Shown: positions 8,170 to 16,989, counted from the first letter of the stretch. The stretch: 64,000 bases of DNA from Rhodoferax sp. TS-BS-61-7 (GCF_002943465.1 NZ_PTQY01000005.1:62001-126000), one strand, 5' to 3'. The notes: generated by a model from the sequence alone, not told the origin. Translations and numbers: made by a program.

Positions 8170-8856
8170 ATGAGCAAACCCCTCGTCATCTTCGGCACCG
8201 CGGAAATGGCCGAGCTCGCCCGGTTTTATTTCGAGCATGACAGCGAGTACCGGGTCGTCGCCTTTACGGCGGACGATGGTTTTGTCGAGGGCGACAGTTT
8301 CCAGGGTTTGCCGCTGGTGCCGTTCAGCGAGGTCGTCAAACATTTCCCGCCGGCCGAATACGGCATGCACGTCGCGCTGTCTTATGCGCGCCTGAATCGC
8401 CTGCGCCAGGAAAAGTACGAGCAGGCCAGGGCGGCCGGTTATACGCTGGCTTCTTATGTGTCCAGCAAGTCGGTGAGCTGGCCCGGGCTGATGCTAGGCG
8501 ACAACTGCTTCATCCTCGAGAACCAGACCATCCAGCCGGGCGTGCGCATCGGCAACAACGTGATGATCTGGTCGGGCAACCATCTCGGACACGGCAGCGT
8601 GATCGGCGACCATACTTATATCGCCTCGCATGTGGTGATTTCGGGGCATTGCAAGATCGGGCAACGCAACTTCTTCGGCGTAAACTCCACGCTTCGCGAC
8701 TTCTGCACGATCGGCAACGACTGCTTCATCGCCATGGACGCGGCTGTAGCCCGCGACATGCCGGACGGCTCGGTCGCCCTGGCGCCGCAGGCCGAGGTTT
8801 ACGCTGAAGACGATCGCCGCGCAAAAGCGCTCAAACGCATGTATTTTAAAATTTAA
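8170..8856 (+). CDS. NeuD-like sugar O/N-acetyltransferase (left-handed beta helix)
   Basis: A 228-residue acyltransferase with a small N-terminal nucleotide-binding-like domain (MSKPLVIFGTAEMAELARFY) and a C-terminal left-handed beta-helix built of hexapeptide repeats (ILENQTIQPGVRIGNNVMI, SVIGDHTYIASHVVI). The conserved catalytic-type histidine is in GNHLGHGSVIGDH. This is the layout of NeuD/PglD sialic-acid acetyltransferases. It starts 8 nt after the methyltransferase stop. It probably acetylates the nonulosonic acid or its precursor; acetyl-CoA as donor is inferred from the family. Confidence 0.8.
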   Translation: MSKPLVIFGTAEMAELARFYFEHDSEYRVVAFTADDGFVEGDSFQGLPLVPFSEVVKHFPPAEYGMHVALSYARLNRLRQEKYEQARAAGYTLASYVSSKSVSWPGLMLGDNCFILENQTIQPGVRIGNNVMIWSGNHLGHGSVIGDHTYIASHVVISGHCKIGQRNFFGVNSTLRDFCTIGNDCFIAMDAAVARDMPDGSVALAPQAEVYAEDDRRAKALKRMYFKI

Positions 8857-8876
8857 AGAAAGATCGAGGCCTGGGA

Positions 8877-9644
8877 ATGTCCAGTAATAAAGATTTCGGT
8901 TACACCATGGAAACCAAGGCAAGCGCGCAGAACCTCGAGCATCGCGAATTGCTGTACCAGATGTTCAAGGACCGGCCGATGCCGGACGACCAGTTGCTGA
9001 TCTGTCTGGGCCTGTTCATGCGCAGCTCGGCGTTGACGAAAATCCTGTTCGTCAACGAAGCCTACCAACTCATCCTCAACCAGCCCGGCGTGATCGTCGA
9101 GTTCGGCACCTGGTGGGGCCAGAACATCGTGCTGTTCGAGAACCTGCGCGCGATCTACGAGCCCTTCAACCAGAGCCGCCGTGTCATCGGTTTCGATACT
9201 TTCAAGGGATACCCGGAAATTTCGGAAAAGGACCGCGGCAGCGAGACCATCAAGATCGGCGGCTACAAGGTCGCGGAGAACTACCGCGAGTACCTCGAGG
9301 GGCTGATCGACTACCACGAGAAAAACAACGTTCTCGCCGCGATCAAGAAGCATGAACTGGTCGAGGGCGACGTCAGCAAGAGCGCGCCAGTTTGGTTCGC
9401 CAAGAACGACGACGTGATCGTCGCGCTGGCCTACTTCGACATGGCGCTCTATGAGCCGACAAAGGCCGCGCTCGAGGCGATCAAGTCCAGCCTGGTGCCG
9501 GGCAGCGTGGTCATGCTCGACGAGTTGAACAACAAGGACTATCCCGGCGAGACGCGGGCGTTCAAGGAAGTCTTCAAGGACATGAAATACCACGTCAAAA
9601 AATCGCAGTTCATGACCGACCGCACTTTCATCATCATCGAATAA
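8877..9644 (+). CDS. TylF/MycF-like sugar O-methyltransferase
   Basis: A 255-residue protein whose centre (GVIVEFGTWWGQNIVLFENLRAIYE, then VIGFDTFKGYPEIS) fits the TylF/MycF macrocin O-methyltransferase family, where the acidic GFDTF segment contacts SAM. The later YFDMALYEPTKAALE and PGSVVMLDELNNKDYPGETRAF segments match the metal-binding, substrate-side half of these enzymes. It lies between the NeuD-like and glycosidase-like genes with gaps of 20 and 5 nt, so the same operon. Methylation of a glycan hydroxyl is the likely role; the position is unknown. Confidence 0.7.
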   Translation: MSSNKDFGYTMETKASAQNLEHRELLYQMFKDRPMPDDQLLICLGLFMRSSALTKILFVNEAYQLILNQPGVIVEFGTWWGQNIVLFENLRAIYEPFNQSRRVIGFDTFKGYPEISEKDRGSETIKIGGYKVAENYREYLEGLIDYHEKNNVLAAIKKHELVEGDVSKSAPVWFAKNDDVIVALAYFDMALYEPTKAALEAIKSSLVPGSVVMLDELNNKDYPGETRAFKEVFKDMKYHVKKSQFMTDRTFIIIE

Positions 9645-9649
9645 ACGCG

Positions 9650-10567
9650 ATGCAGAACAGGAGCGTGCAGCAGTGGCGCAAGCTCGGGCTGATCATTCAG
9701 CCGGACCGGCGCCTGCCATGGACGCAGACACACTGCATGGTGCCGACGCCGCAGGTTTTGGGCGACGGCTTGGTGAAGGTGTTTTTCTCCGGTCGCGACG
9801 CGCTGAACCGCTCGCACGTCGGCCACGCGATCGTGGACCTGAATCGCGACGGCCAGATCGTCGACTACCCGTCCGCGGCGGTGCTGACGCCGGGCGCGCT
9901 GGGCTGCTTCGACGACAACGGCGTCACGCCGTCCTGTGTTGTCGACCTGCCGGACGGTGAGCTGGGCCTGTATTACATCGGCTGGAATCCGGGTTCGACC
10001 GTGCGCATGCATATCTTCGGCGGCCTGGCGATTAGCAAGGACCAGGGCAAGACCTTCGAACGCTGGTCGCGCGCGCCCATCCTTGAGCGCACGCGCACCG
10101 ACCCCTACCTGAACACAGCGCCATGGGTGGTTCGCCACGGCGACGGCTACCGAATCTTCTACGTGTCCGGTTACGAGTGGCTGCACAAGGACCTGCCGCG
10201 CTACAACATCAAGACCGGCTATTCCCGGGACGGCAAGAACTGGGTACGCGAAGGCCACGTCTGCCTCGACTTCCGGGATGAGAACGAGCATGCGCTGGCG
10301 CGGCCCTATGTGGTGCTGGAAGACGGCCTGTGGCGCATGTGGTTTTCGTACAAGAGAGCCGACTACCGGATCGGATACGCCGAATCTAGTGACGGACTCC
10401 ACTGGGAACGCCTCGATCACCTCGCCGGCATCGACGTCAGCCTCTCGGGGTTTGACAGCGCAATGACGGAATACGCTGCCATCGTCAAACACGACGGCAG
10501 GCACTTTATGTTCTATAACGGGAACAACTACGGCTTCGACGGCATCGGACTGGCGGTGTCTGAATGA
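9650..10567 (+). CDS. Five-bladed beta-propeller glycosidase-like protein (GH43/GH130-type)
   Basis: A 305-residue protein with no signal peptide, built of repeated blades: SRDALNRSHVGHAIVDL, GLAISKDQGKTFERWSR, IKTGYSRDGKNWVREG and IGYAESSDGLHWERLD are the recurring G-x-A/Y-x-S-x-D-G-x-x-W units of the GH32/43/62/130 propeller clan. Cytoplasmic location and the overlap with the WbqC gene suggest a role in building or trimming a sugar precursor, or a phosphorylase-like activity, rather than food-glycan digestion. I could not assign catalytic acids with confidence. Confidence 0.65.
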   Translation: MQNRSVQQWRKLGLIIQPDRRLPWTQTHCMVPTPQVLGDGLVKVFFSGRDALNRSHVGHAIVDLNRDGQIVDYPSAAVLTPGALGCFDDNGVTPSCVVDLPDGELGLYYIGWNPGSTVRMHIFGGLAISKDQGKTFERWSRAPILERTRTDPYLNTAPWVVRHGDGYRIFYVSGYEWLHKDLPRYNIKTGYSRDGKNWVREGHVCLDFRDENEHALARPYVVLEDGLWRMWFSYKRADYRIGYAESSDGLHWERLDHLAGIDVSLSGFDSAMTEYAAIVKHDGRHFMFYNGNNYGFDGIGLAVSE

Positions 10568-11268
10568 CACGCGTAGCGATCATGCAGCCCACCTATCTGC
10601 CTTGGTGCGGCTATTTTGCCTTGATGCAAGCTGTTGACATTTTTGTCTTCCTTGATTCCGTTCAATTTGCGAAGCGATCTTGGCAACAGCGTAATCAAGT
10701 TAAGACTCCTCAAGGCGCGCAGTGGTTGTCTGTCCCGGTAATTAGTAAAGGTAAACGTGATCAATTGATTAACGAAGTCGAAATCGATACTGGCGGGAAT
10801 ATTATTGACGTCCACCGAAAGTCAATAGAAATGAATTACGCTAGAGCTCCTTACTTCAGGGAGCTAGGGTCAGGTGTTTTGTCCTGTATTGATCCAAAGA
10901 AAACTAGACTTGTGGACTTAAATATAGGAATTGTGAAATTTCTCTGCGGACTATTTGACATAAAGACCCAACTATTGTGCTCAAGTGATTTGCATGGGTG
11001 CGGGACCAAGGCCGACTTACTCGCCTCATTATGTGTAGAGTTGGAAGCAACCGAATATATTTCGGCACCAGGATCGAAAGCATATTTGGATGAATCCACT
11101 GCTTTCGAGCAAATTGGCTTACCAATTCGCTACTTTAATTTTCATCATCCGGTCTATCCTCAATTGTTTGGTGATTTTCTCCCCTTCATGTCAGCGATAG
11201 ACTTAATATTCAATTGTGGTGAACGCAGTGCAGAGCTTCTAAAGCAAGGAATAGAGGTAATTGAGTGA
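10564..11268 (+). CDS. WbqC-family protein
   Basis: A 234-residue member of the WbqC family, found in O-antigen and nonulosonic-acid clusters. The signature MTRVAIMQPTYLPWCGYF, FVFLDSVQFAKRSWQQRNQVKTPQG and FNCGERSAELLKQG is clear. The biochemical role is not settled; a nucleotidyl/acyl or glycine-related transferase has been suggested for the family. From about base 10600 the DNA becomes noticeably richer in A+T than the upstream genes, hinting at a separate origin. It overlaps both neighbours by 4 nt. Confidence 0.8.
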   Translation: MTRVAIMQPTYLPWCGYFALMQAVDIFVFLDSVQFAKRSWQQRNQVKTPQGAQWLSVPVISKGKRDQLINEVEIDTGGNIIDVHRKSIEMNYARAPYFRELGSGVLSCIDPKKTRLVDLNIGIVKFLCGLFDIKTQLLCSSDLHGCGTKADLLASLCVELEATEYISAPGSKAYLDESTAFEQIGLPIRYFNFHHPVYPQLFGDFLPFMSAIDLIFNCGERSAELLKQGIEVIE

Positions 11269-11957
11269 AGCGTATTGCAATTATTCCAGCCCGTGGCGGC
11301 TCCAAACGTATTCCGGACAAGAACATACGTAGCTTTTGTGGCGAACCAATGGTTGCCCACATCATTTCAGCTGCATTGAGCAGCGGTCTTTTTGACGAAA
11401 TACATGTTTCAACGGATAGCAAAGAGATTGTCAAAGTGGTGGCGGAGCTGGGCCTTAAGGTCGCCTTTATGCGACCTCCGCATTTGGCAGACGACCATAC
11501 GCCTATTATGCCGGTGCTGAAATACGTGCTCGAGGAATATCAGGGGCAGGGGTTGTCATTTGATACCGTCGCAATGCTCATGGCCTGTGCGCCAATGATC
11601 ACGGCAGAAGATTTGCGAGGTGGCGCAGCTTTATACGATTCGCTAAAAGGAAAGCGGGCTGTCCTCGGCGTGGCCGAGTATCCCTGTCCCATTGAGTGGG
11701 CATTTCGGCGCGAACCGAGCGGTGTGCTTGTGCCGACGCAGCCAGGAATGTTCTCCGTTCGCTCCCAGGATCTTTCCTCTGCCTACTACGATGCAGGCCA
11801 GTTTTGCTTTATGTCCAGCCAGCGCATTTTGTCAACGGTTGGCGCCGGTAGCGATGAGGGTTTTCTGGGTTATCCGATTCAGCGCCATCAGGCGATTGAC
11901 ATCGACACGATGGACGATTGGCGATTTGCAGAGCTTGTTTACACCAGCATTCGCTAG
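11265..11957 (+). CDS. pseF: CMP-nonulosonate synthetase (acylneuraminate cytidylyltransferase family)
   Basis: A 230-residue cytidylyltransferase activating a nonulosonic acid with CTP to CMP-sugar. IIPARGGSKRIPDKNIRSFCGEPMVAH is the family's nucleotide-binding start, VSTDSKEI follows, and the end YPIQRHQAIDIDTMDDWRFAELVY carries the metal-binding Asp pair. The run YDAGQFCF is typical of the pseudaminate (PseF) branch. It starts at GTG, overlapping the WbqC stop. The coding block breaks off after this gene into a decayed stretch. Confidence 0.85.
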   Translation: MKRIAIIPARGGSKRIPDKNIRSFCGEPMVAHIISAALSSGLFDEIHVSTDSKEIVKVVAELGLKVAFMRPPHLADDHTPIMPVLKYVLEEYQGQGLSFDTVAMLMACAPMITAEDLRGGAALYDSLKGKRAVLGVAEYPCPIEWAFRREPSGVLVPTQPGMFSVRSQDLSSAYYDAGQFCFMSSQRILSTVGAGSDEGFLGYPIQRHQAIDIDTMDDWRFAELVYTSIR

Positions 11958-12059
11958 CATTTGGAGCAGAGTTGACGCATGTGGTGAGGATTGGCGGCCA
12001 CGCTTTTCCCCGCTTCGTGGAAATGCCTGCTGTCAAAGGGAGACCATCCGGATGCATTG

Positions 12060-12640
12060 TAGGGGACGGCAAAACTGGTTTTCTATCGGGAATATGTTGA
12101 TTCCAGAGACAAACTGATCAGAGGGGGCGCGGCAAAAATGTATAGTATCGATGCTGATCAGTAAACTTGGGGCAAGGGCATGTCGAATAGACATTCGGTG
12201 CGCGTACTCATCGGTCGCCGCGACATCATGGAACTCGTGCAGTTTTGCACGACAAGCCCAAAGTGTTTCTGTCGATCTCACTCACTGGGTCGAAATTCCG
12301 CAGCTCGCATCGCTTCTCCAGAAGCTCGAGATCTACGGGACGAAACCCATCTAACCCGCTTGGAAAATAGGGGTAAAACGCATAAAAGACCTCACAGTAG
12401 AAATTGCTGCAAATGGTCTCGACGTACACACTTATCTGATTGGAGCCAATTGCTTTTTCGCGTCGGTTATTTAAAATTCGGGCGCACACAAACCTACCGT
12501 TGCAAGAACTTATTGCCCGCAAGCAGCTTTTCCAAGGCTTGTTTTGCCCGGTAAGTGCACACGACGATCCTGTGTTGAAAGTAACTTTACAGGCGTGGAA
12601 AGAAGCTTTGCCTTTGCTTAAAGAATTTTATATGCGATGG
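12060..12640 (+). pseudogene. Decayed class III aminotransferase (GSA-aminomutase-like), C-terminal half
   Basis: No intact ORF covers this stretch, but reading across frames rebuilds the C-terminal half of a class III aminotransferase. In one frame from about 12120: GGAAKMYSIDAD, a stop, then TWGKGMSN (the PLP-lysine region) and VLIGRRDIMELVQ. Other frames continue with PKVFLSISLTG, IPQLASLLQKLEIYGTKPI, WKIGVKRIKDLTVEIAANGL, and QELIARKQLFQGLF with VSAHDDPVLKVTLQAWKEAL to about 12628. At least one stop and several frameshifts separate the pieces. The order matches the intact aminotransferase at 4018-5367, though it looks like a different subfamily. Alignment was by eye. Confidence 0.6.
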
Positions 12641-12845
12641 CGTATCATACCCTTTTGAAGGGAGGCCCTACATAACCCGTGTTCCGGGCCTGCGAAACTT
12701 TAAAATTAAACCGCTGATTCCCGATATCAAGGGCGAAGCTGTTGGTTTGGGCCTTGCTCCCGATGTTTATGTTGCCGACTTCGATGCCATTGCCGAATCG
12801 GTGTTGAACTCTTCAAGTTAACCATATACGCACAAACCACATATC
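12641..12845 (+). other. Unassigned remnant after the decayed aminotransferase
   Basis: A frame across 12625-12821 can be read as DGVSYPFEGRPYITRVPGLR, continuing into IKPLIPDIKGEAVGLGLAPD and ending VLNSSS plus stop, but it has no start of its own. The first part may still be the tail of the decayed aminotransferase; the rest matches nothing I recognise. Probably another gene fragment. Confidence 0.35.
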
Positions 12846-13085
12846 ATGTTACTTGACCAGTGGGCCGAGACTGTATTGCCATTGCTTATGATGAAGTTCT
12901 TATCGCTTTCGAAAGAAAAGGTCGGAGACGAAGCCACACGCATTGACGACAATATGGAAACTTGGCTTCACACCATTTGCCCCGGAATGGGATTGCCACA
13001 CAATTTCATTGATGTCGATATGCGAAAGACTTTGAAATACGCTGTAAAGAGGGGCGCGCCGCTCAGCTTTGATCTACTAGGTTGA
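12846..13085 (+). CDS. Hypothetical protein, possibly a gene remnant
   Basis: A 79-residue ORF starting at ATG and ending just before the acetyltransferase gene. The segment ETWLHTICPGMGLPHNFIDVD has protein-like composition but I recognise no family. No clear ribosome site precedes it, and it lies directly after decayed sequence, so it may be the C-terminal end of a broken gene. There is no membrane segment or signal peptide. Confidence 0.3.
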   Translation: MLLDQWAETVLPLLMMKFLSLSKEKVGDEATRIDDNMETWLHTICPGMGLPHNFIDVDMRKTLKYAVKRGAPLSFDLLG

Positions 13086-13092
13086 TAAAGTA

Positions 13093-13593
13093 TTGATTTC
13101 CACAGCTAGATTTTATTTGCGTCAATTGTCTGTCGCTGACGTATCGGAGCGCTATCTCTCTTGGCTACGAGATGAGATAGCGCAGAGATTCATCATTGGC
13201 GCCCATGGCGACAATGACATGGACGAGCTGCGTAGCTACGTATCACAACGCGAGGCACGTGATGATCTCTTGTTTCTCGGTATCTTCACTCACGATGGTA
13301 CGCATATTGGAAACATTAAGTATGAGCCGATTGATAGCGTCCGTTCGGTTGCAGTTCTCGGTATCCTGATTGGAGAGGCTGCATGGCGTGGCCTTGGCGT
13401 TGCTGGTGAGGTCATTGGTTCCTCTGCATATTGGCTGCGGGACAACCGCGGCATAAAAACGATAGTTTTGGGCGTGGATCGGGACAATCTCCCCGCTATT
13501 CATGCTTACAAGAAATTGGGCTTTGTGGACGAATTTCACCCATTGGTACCAGTCGATGCGGTTGCCGCTTGTTCTATGGTTTGGCATCTTTGA
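13093..13593 (+). CDS. GNAT-family N-acetyltransferase (PseH candidate)
   Basis: A 166-residue GNAT acetyltransferase of the RimJ/RimL type. Seen: YLSWLRDE near the N-terminus, the acetyl-CoA segment IGEAAWRGLGVAGEVIGS (a variant of the Q/RxxGxG/A motif) and VLGVDRDNLPAIHAYKKLGF near the C-terminus. In pseudaminic pathways PseH acetylates the 4-amino group made by PseC, and this is the only GNAT gene in the cluster, so that role is plausible. The start is a TTG, since a stop precedes it in frame with no ATG available; initiation is therefore uncertain. Confidence 0.65.
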   Translation: MISTARFYLRQLSVADVSERYLSWLRDEIAQRFIIGAHGDNDMDELRSYVSQREARDDLLFLGIFTHDGTHIGNIKYEPIDSVRSVAVLGILIGEAAWRGLGVAGEVIGSSAYWLRDNRGIKTIVLGVDRDNLPAIHAYKKLGFVDEFHPLVPVDAVAACSMVWHL

Positions 13594-13594
13594 C

Positions 13595-13599
13595 GGAGG
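13595..13599 (+). promoter_or_regulatory. Ribosome binding site deciding a TTG start
   Basis: GGAGG lies five bases before TTG at 13605 and directly after the acetyltransferase stop. It favours a 526-residue product over the longer open frame, which would overlap the acetyltransferase gene. Confidence 0.6.
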
Positions 13600-13604
13600 C
13601 AGGG

Positions 13605-15185
13605 TTGGTAACCAAACATCATTCCATTCATGCCTACGCGGCTTTTGATGCACGTATCTCAAAGGTGGAGCGCTGGATAGTGCCGCAGATTCACCCGGTG
13701 CTGGGTTGCGATGCGGGTACTGTGAGGCATCGACTGATTCAGCGCCTAATTGAGCTGACTCTGGCGCCATTTGTCTCCCAACTAGCACAACATCTGCGCC
13801 AAAATGAGCCGTTTTTGCATCCAGAGGGGGCGTGCCTCAATTTAAATGGCATCACGATCAATACGCAGTCTGGCAAGGTAACGCTGACCGCCCTGTTATT
13901 GATGCGTGCCTGTATTGATTTCGGCGCGCACTGGCTGCATGCCCTGTATTCAATTCTGTTTATCGGTACATGTGCGCCTCGCGGTAAGGCGACCCTGGTG
14001 TTTGGCGTGGGGGGGGAAAGTCTTTTCTATGGTGACGATGACCAGCGTTTTGCTGAGTATTGTGCAAAAGGCCCGATTGGGCCTCTTAGTTCTGCTTCAA
14101 GGCTGATCGTCCAGGATTTGACCCACAAAGGTTCCTACTCTGATGCAAGGCTAAGCTATGCACGACACCCATTCGTGCAATTGGCTCGAGAGACACGGTT
14201 GTCTTGGCCTGAGCGACTCAGCCTGCTCGGACGGCACTTGATTATCCCCGCACGATATGTCTGGGGCATTGTCCGTTGCAGACACTTGGCCCTGCTTAGC
14301 CGCGACTATGCTGTGGCGCCGCTGTTGGCGGCACTTGACCGAGCGGGTCAGATCGAGGCCATAGTTTTTACTAATTCCAATTACTCGATTCAGCCACTCT
14401 GGGCGCGTGCCCCTCGTACCTATGCGACCCACATGGTGTGGTATTCCCAGAATGTGATCCCATTTGTCATGAAGGCAGACGACTTTGCTGCAGATCTTCC
14501 CAATTACCGATACATGCAAGTGGATACGCATTGGGTATGGACTGAGGGTTTTCGCCGATATCTGCTGGAGCGTGGTGGCCGACTTCAATGTGCTGAAGTA
14601 GTTGGTCCTGTGATGTGGTACCTGCCCGGTACATTGGGTAAGAATGTGACAGCCTCTTTCAATGTCGCTGTATTTGATGTCACTCCGATCAGCGATGCCT
14701 ATGCTGAATCAATTGGCCTGCTAGGAAACTACTATTGCCCCTCTACCGCTATCGGTTTTTTGGAGGATGTTCTCAAGGCAACGGCAGTTTTGCGCGGTTT
14801 GGACGCGGTTGAGTGCAAGGTAAATCTGAAACATAAGCGCCAGTATTCCCCAACTCATGACAGAAGATATATTGAATTAGTGGCAAGCCGTTCGGAAGAC
14901 GGGCAAGTAAAACTGGCTCCATTCAATACTGACATCTACAAATTCGTTGCGGAAAGCGATGTCGTAGTTGTGATTCCGAACTCTTCGCCTGCGTGCATTG
15001 CCAGTGCGTTAGGGATCCCATGCATATATTTTGATCCGACAGAGGAAATGCGCCCGAATTTCGAGCCAGCTCAGGGCGTTTCATTTGCGTCTGGGGTCGC
15101 TGCTCTAACCGAGCAATTGGCCAATACCTACAAGGCAAAAAGGCTGCGCATGTTCGGTAACCCAAACGAAGCTGAGATGCAGTAG
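13605..15185 (+). CDS. Polysaccharide-biosynthesis protein, PFTS-motif-like glycosyltransferase
   Basis: A 526-residue protein resembling those annotated as polysaccharide biosynthesis PFTS-motif proteins, probable GT-B-type transferases. The C-terminal block VVVIPNSSPACIASALGIPC followed by IYFDPTEEM has the expected layout, with PNSS in place of PFTS. Earlier segments (VWYSQNVIPFVMKADDF; THWVWTEGFRRYLLERGG) are also protein-like and conserved in appearance. A run of eight G (14009-14016) lies in the coding sequence at GVGGES. It is the last plus-strand gene before the convergent block. Donor and acceptor sugars are unknown. Confidence 0.5.
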   Translation: MVTKHHSIHAYAAFDARISKVERWIVPQIHPVLGCDAGTVRHRLIQRLIELTLAPFVSQLAQHLRQNEPFLHPEGACLNLNGITINTQSGKVTLTALLLMRACIDFGAHWLHALYSILFIGTCAPRGKATLVFGVGGESLFYGDDDQRFAEYCAKGPIGPLSSASRLIVQDLTHKGSYSDARLSYARHPFVQLARETRLSWPERLSLLGRHLIIPARYVWGIVRCRHLALLSRDYAVAPLLAALDRAGQIEAIVFTNSNYSIQPLWARAPRTYATHMVWYSQNVIPFVMKADDFAADLPNYRYMQVDTHWVWTEGFRRYLLERGGRLQCAEVVGPVMWYLPGTLGKNVTASFNVAVFDVTPISDAYAESIGLLGNYYCPSTAIGFLEDVLKATAVLRGLDAVECKVNLKHKRQYSPTHDRRYIELVASRSEDGQVKLAPFNTDIYKFVAESDVVVVIPNSSPACIASALGIPCIYFDPTEEMRPNFEPAQGVSFASGVAALTEQLANTYKAKRLRMFGNPNEAEMQ

Positions 15186-15221
15186 CACCTGATTGAATTC
15201 GCCAGCATGGTCTGCTAAATT

Positions 15222-16085
15222 TTAGGCCGTCGGGGGTTTTACCCATATCTGGTTCACACTGTCGCGCGTTGTCAGTTGAAATCCTGCCTCGGTAAGAATG
15301 GCTGGAACTTCTTTCGACAGGGCTTCAAAGTCTGTATGAACTTCAATGAGGACTGTGTGACATTGCGGGTGGGCCAAAGTCTTGCGGGCTCCGCGCAAAA
15401 TCAGATGTTCGATACCGTCGACATCTGCCTTGATGAGGCTTGGGTAATCAGGAACGATGTGTTGTTCGATCAAATAGTCCAGCGAAAAACCGCATGTCTG
15501 GTAAGACAGCACTTTTTGCAACGGCTTGCCGTCTTGTCCGTGCTCAACACCGAACGCAGAAAGCGCGCCTCCCTCATCGGTGACTTGGAGGTTGAAGTTG
15601 GCAAACTCGTTCTGCGCGGTCAGAGGATTGGTAACAATACGAATTTTGTCCTGGACCTGATTGGCATTGATATTCTTCGCCAGCAAAGCGAGATTGAACA
15701 CCGACGGCTCGAACGCATAAACTCTGCCGGGTTTTGTCTTCGCGTAGTAGATCGAATAGAGGCCGACGTTTGCCCCTATGTCGAAAAGGACTCCGTCGCC
15801 GCCATATTGGTCAATCCATTCAAGTGTTTCGGGCTCTTTGGTCGAGAAGGTGTTTACACGCCACTGGCACAAGCCATTGGGGGTATGAAATACGAACTCT
15901 TGCGGCCTTCCGGCTGTTTCATGTGTAGTTGATGACTTGCGGGCGGCAATGCGACGGCTTTGGATATCGAGCCAAAATGGTACTCGACTAGGAAATATGG
16001 CCGAAAGTGCCGACATATAGGCTTGCGCAATTGCGTCAAGAATGACGATGGGCAGAGAGACAAGTTGTTTGAGCAGCGAGCGCAT
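15222..16085 (-). CDS. FkbM-family methyltransferase
   Basis: A 287-residue SAM-dependent methyltransferase. VLFDIGANVGLYSIYYAK (motif I), VYAFEPSVFNLALLAKNI (motif II) and LIKADVDGIEHLILRGARKTL are the FkbM hallmarks; the first 30 residues are hydrophobic and may contact the membrane. It is the last gene of the seven-gene minus-strand block and ends 36 nt from the convergent PFTS-like gene. O-methylation of a glycan sugar is the family's usual role in such loci. Confidence 0.85.
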   Translation of the reverse strand: MRSLLKQLVSLPIVILDAIAQAYMSALSAIFPSRVPFWLDIQSRRIAARKSSTTHETAGRPQEFVFHTPNGLCQWRVNTFSTKEPETLEWIDQYGGDGVLFDIGANVGLYSIYYAKTKPGRVYAFEPSVFNLALLAKNINANQVQDKIRIVTNPLTAQNEFANFNLQVTDEGGALSAFGVEHGQDGKPLQKVLSYQTCGFSLDYLIEQHIVPDYPSLIKADVDGIEHLILRGARKTLAHPQCHTVLIEVHTDFEALSKEVPAILTEAGFQLTTRDSVNQIWVKPPTA

Positions 16086-16124
16086 GGAGTATTTATTTGT
16101 TGGCCTGATCCGGAGCGGGCGCGA

Positions 16125-16988
16125 TTAACAGTGCATTACGGAAATGGCACCGCAGGAGTAGTGGCGTGTGATAGCTGGCCGGCCCCATTGGGTCGGTAGG
16201 CCGGAAACCTTGAAATAGCCGCCGCTGTCTTGCAATTGCGCAAGTATGTCGTCGCCGAGTGGAAGGATGGCTCCCCCGCGCGGCATGACTTTTTGGGTTG
16301 TTTCAAAAATTTTGATGCCGCCGTTGCGATAGAGTGTGATTAAGCAGTCGCACGGTCTTTTTGTGCGATTCAACAGCATGACATCAATGGCCGATTGCAT
16401 ACCGCCTTGAATTGGGAACTCTGGCGTCCAATCATGCTTACCTTCAGTCTGTCCGTAAAAAAGCTCGCTACTCTGCATGCACTGTTCCTGGAACACTGCA
16501 TAGCGATCTACTCCATGCATAAACGCAGGTTGGCTGTGGTCTCTTTCGTAGCAAATGTAGCCACGATCGGTGAAATAGATGAGATTCTTACGGACGACTT
16601 CCAAGCTTGCGACACTGTCCGGTATGCGGATATGCCACATGAAGGTGCCGTAGCTGTTTCCGTGCCCAACAAGCTCACTGATGCGCAATGGGTGCATGCC
16701 GTGAACAGGCAGGTTGAACTCATGAGATGCAATCTCGTTGCCATCACTGTTGAAAATCCACACCTGTCCCCGCGTCGCGGTATCGAGATCGGGGAACAAG
16801 CTGGAAAAATAGTTCTGGATTGGGGCAACAGTATCAATACCTTGATCCAAGCGCCAGAAATAGAGCTCGTTGATAGATCCGTACTTTCGAAATTGCCGCT
16901 GACGTTGCCATGCGAGTGGCATCCTGCTCTTAAGCCACGGCTTGGCAGCCTTCGGTAGAGGCAGATGACGATAGAGTGTTCTGAGCAT
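16125..16988 (-). CDS. Unknown protein in glycan cluster
   Basis: A 287-residue protein I do not recognise. It lacks a signal peptide. The middle alternates short hydrophobic stretches with Gly/Asp turns (GQVWIFNSDGNEIASHEF; GTFMWHIRIPDSVASLEVV), suggesting a beta-rich fold, and the C-terminal half has CLITLYRNGGIKIFETTQKV. The upstream neighbour has a similar size and a similar beta-rich rhythm (VKIVFRDASGACIGRES), so the two may be distant paralogues or partners. Only one base separates their coding regions. Function unknown; a glycan-modifying or binding role is inferred from location only. Confidence 0.6.
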   Translation of the reverse strand: MLRTLYRHLPLPKAAKPWLKSRMPLAWQRQRQFRKYGSINELYFWRLDQGIDTVAPIQNYFSSLFPDLDTATRGQVWIFNSDGNEIASHEFNLPVHGMHPLRISELVGHGNSYGTFMWHIRIPDSVASLEVVRKNLIYFTDRGYICYERDHSQPAFMHGVDRYAVFQEQCMQSSELFYGQTEGKHDWTPEFPIQGGMQSAIDVMLLNRTKRPCDCLITLYRNGGIKIFETTQKVMPRGGAILPLGDDILAQLQDSGGYFKVSGLPTQWGRPAITRHYSCGAISVMHC

Positions 16989-16989
16989 G

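Noticed and set aside
12180..12554. 124-codon ORF as an intact small gene
   Set aside because: Its first part is the aminotransferase remnant and the rest is basic, Ser/Arg/Cys-rich out-of-frame reading.
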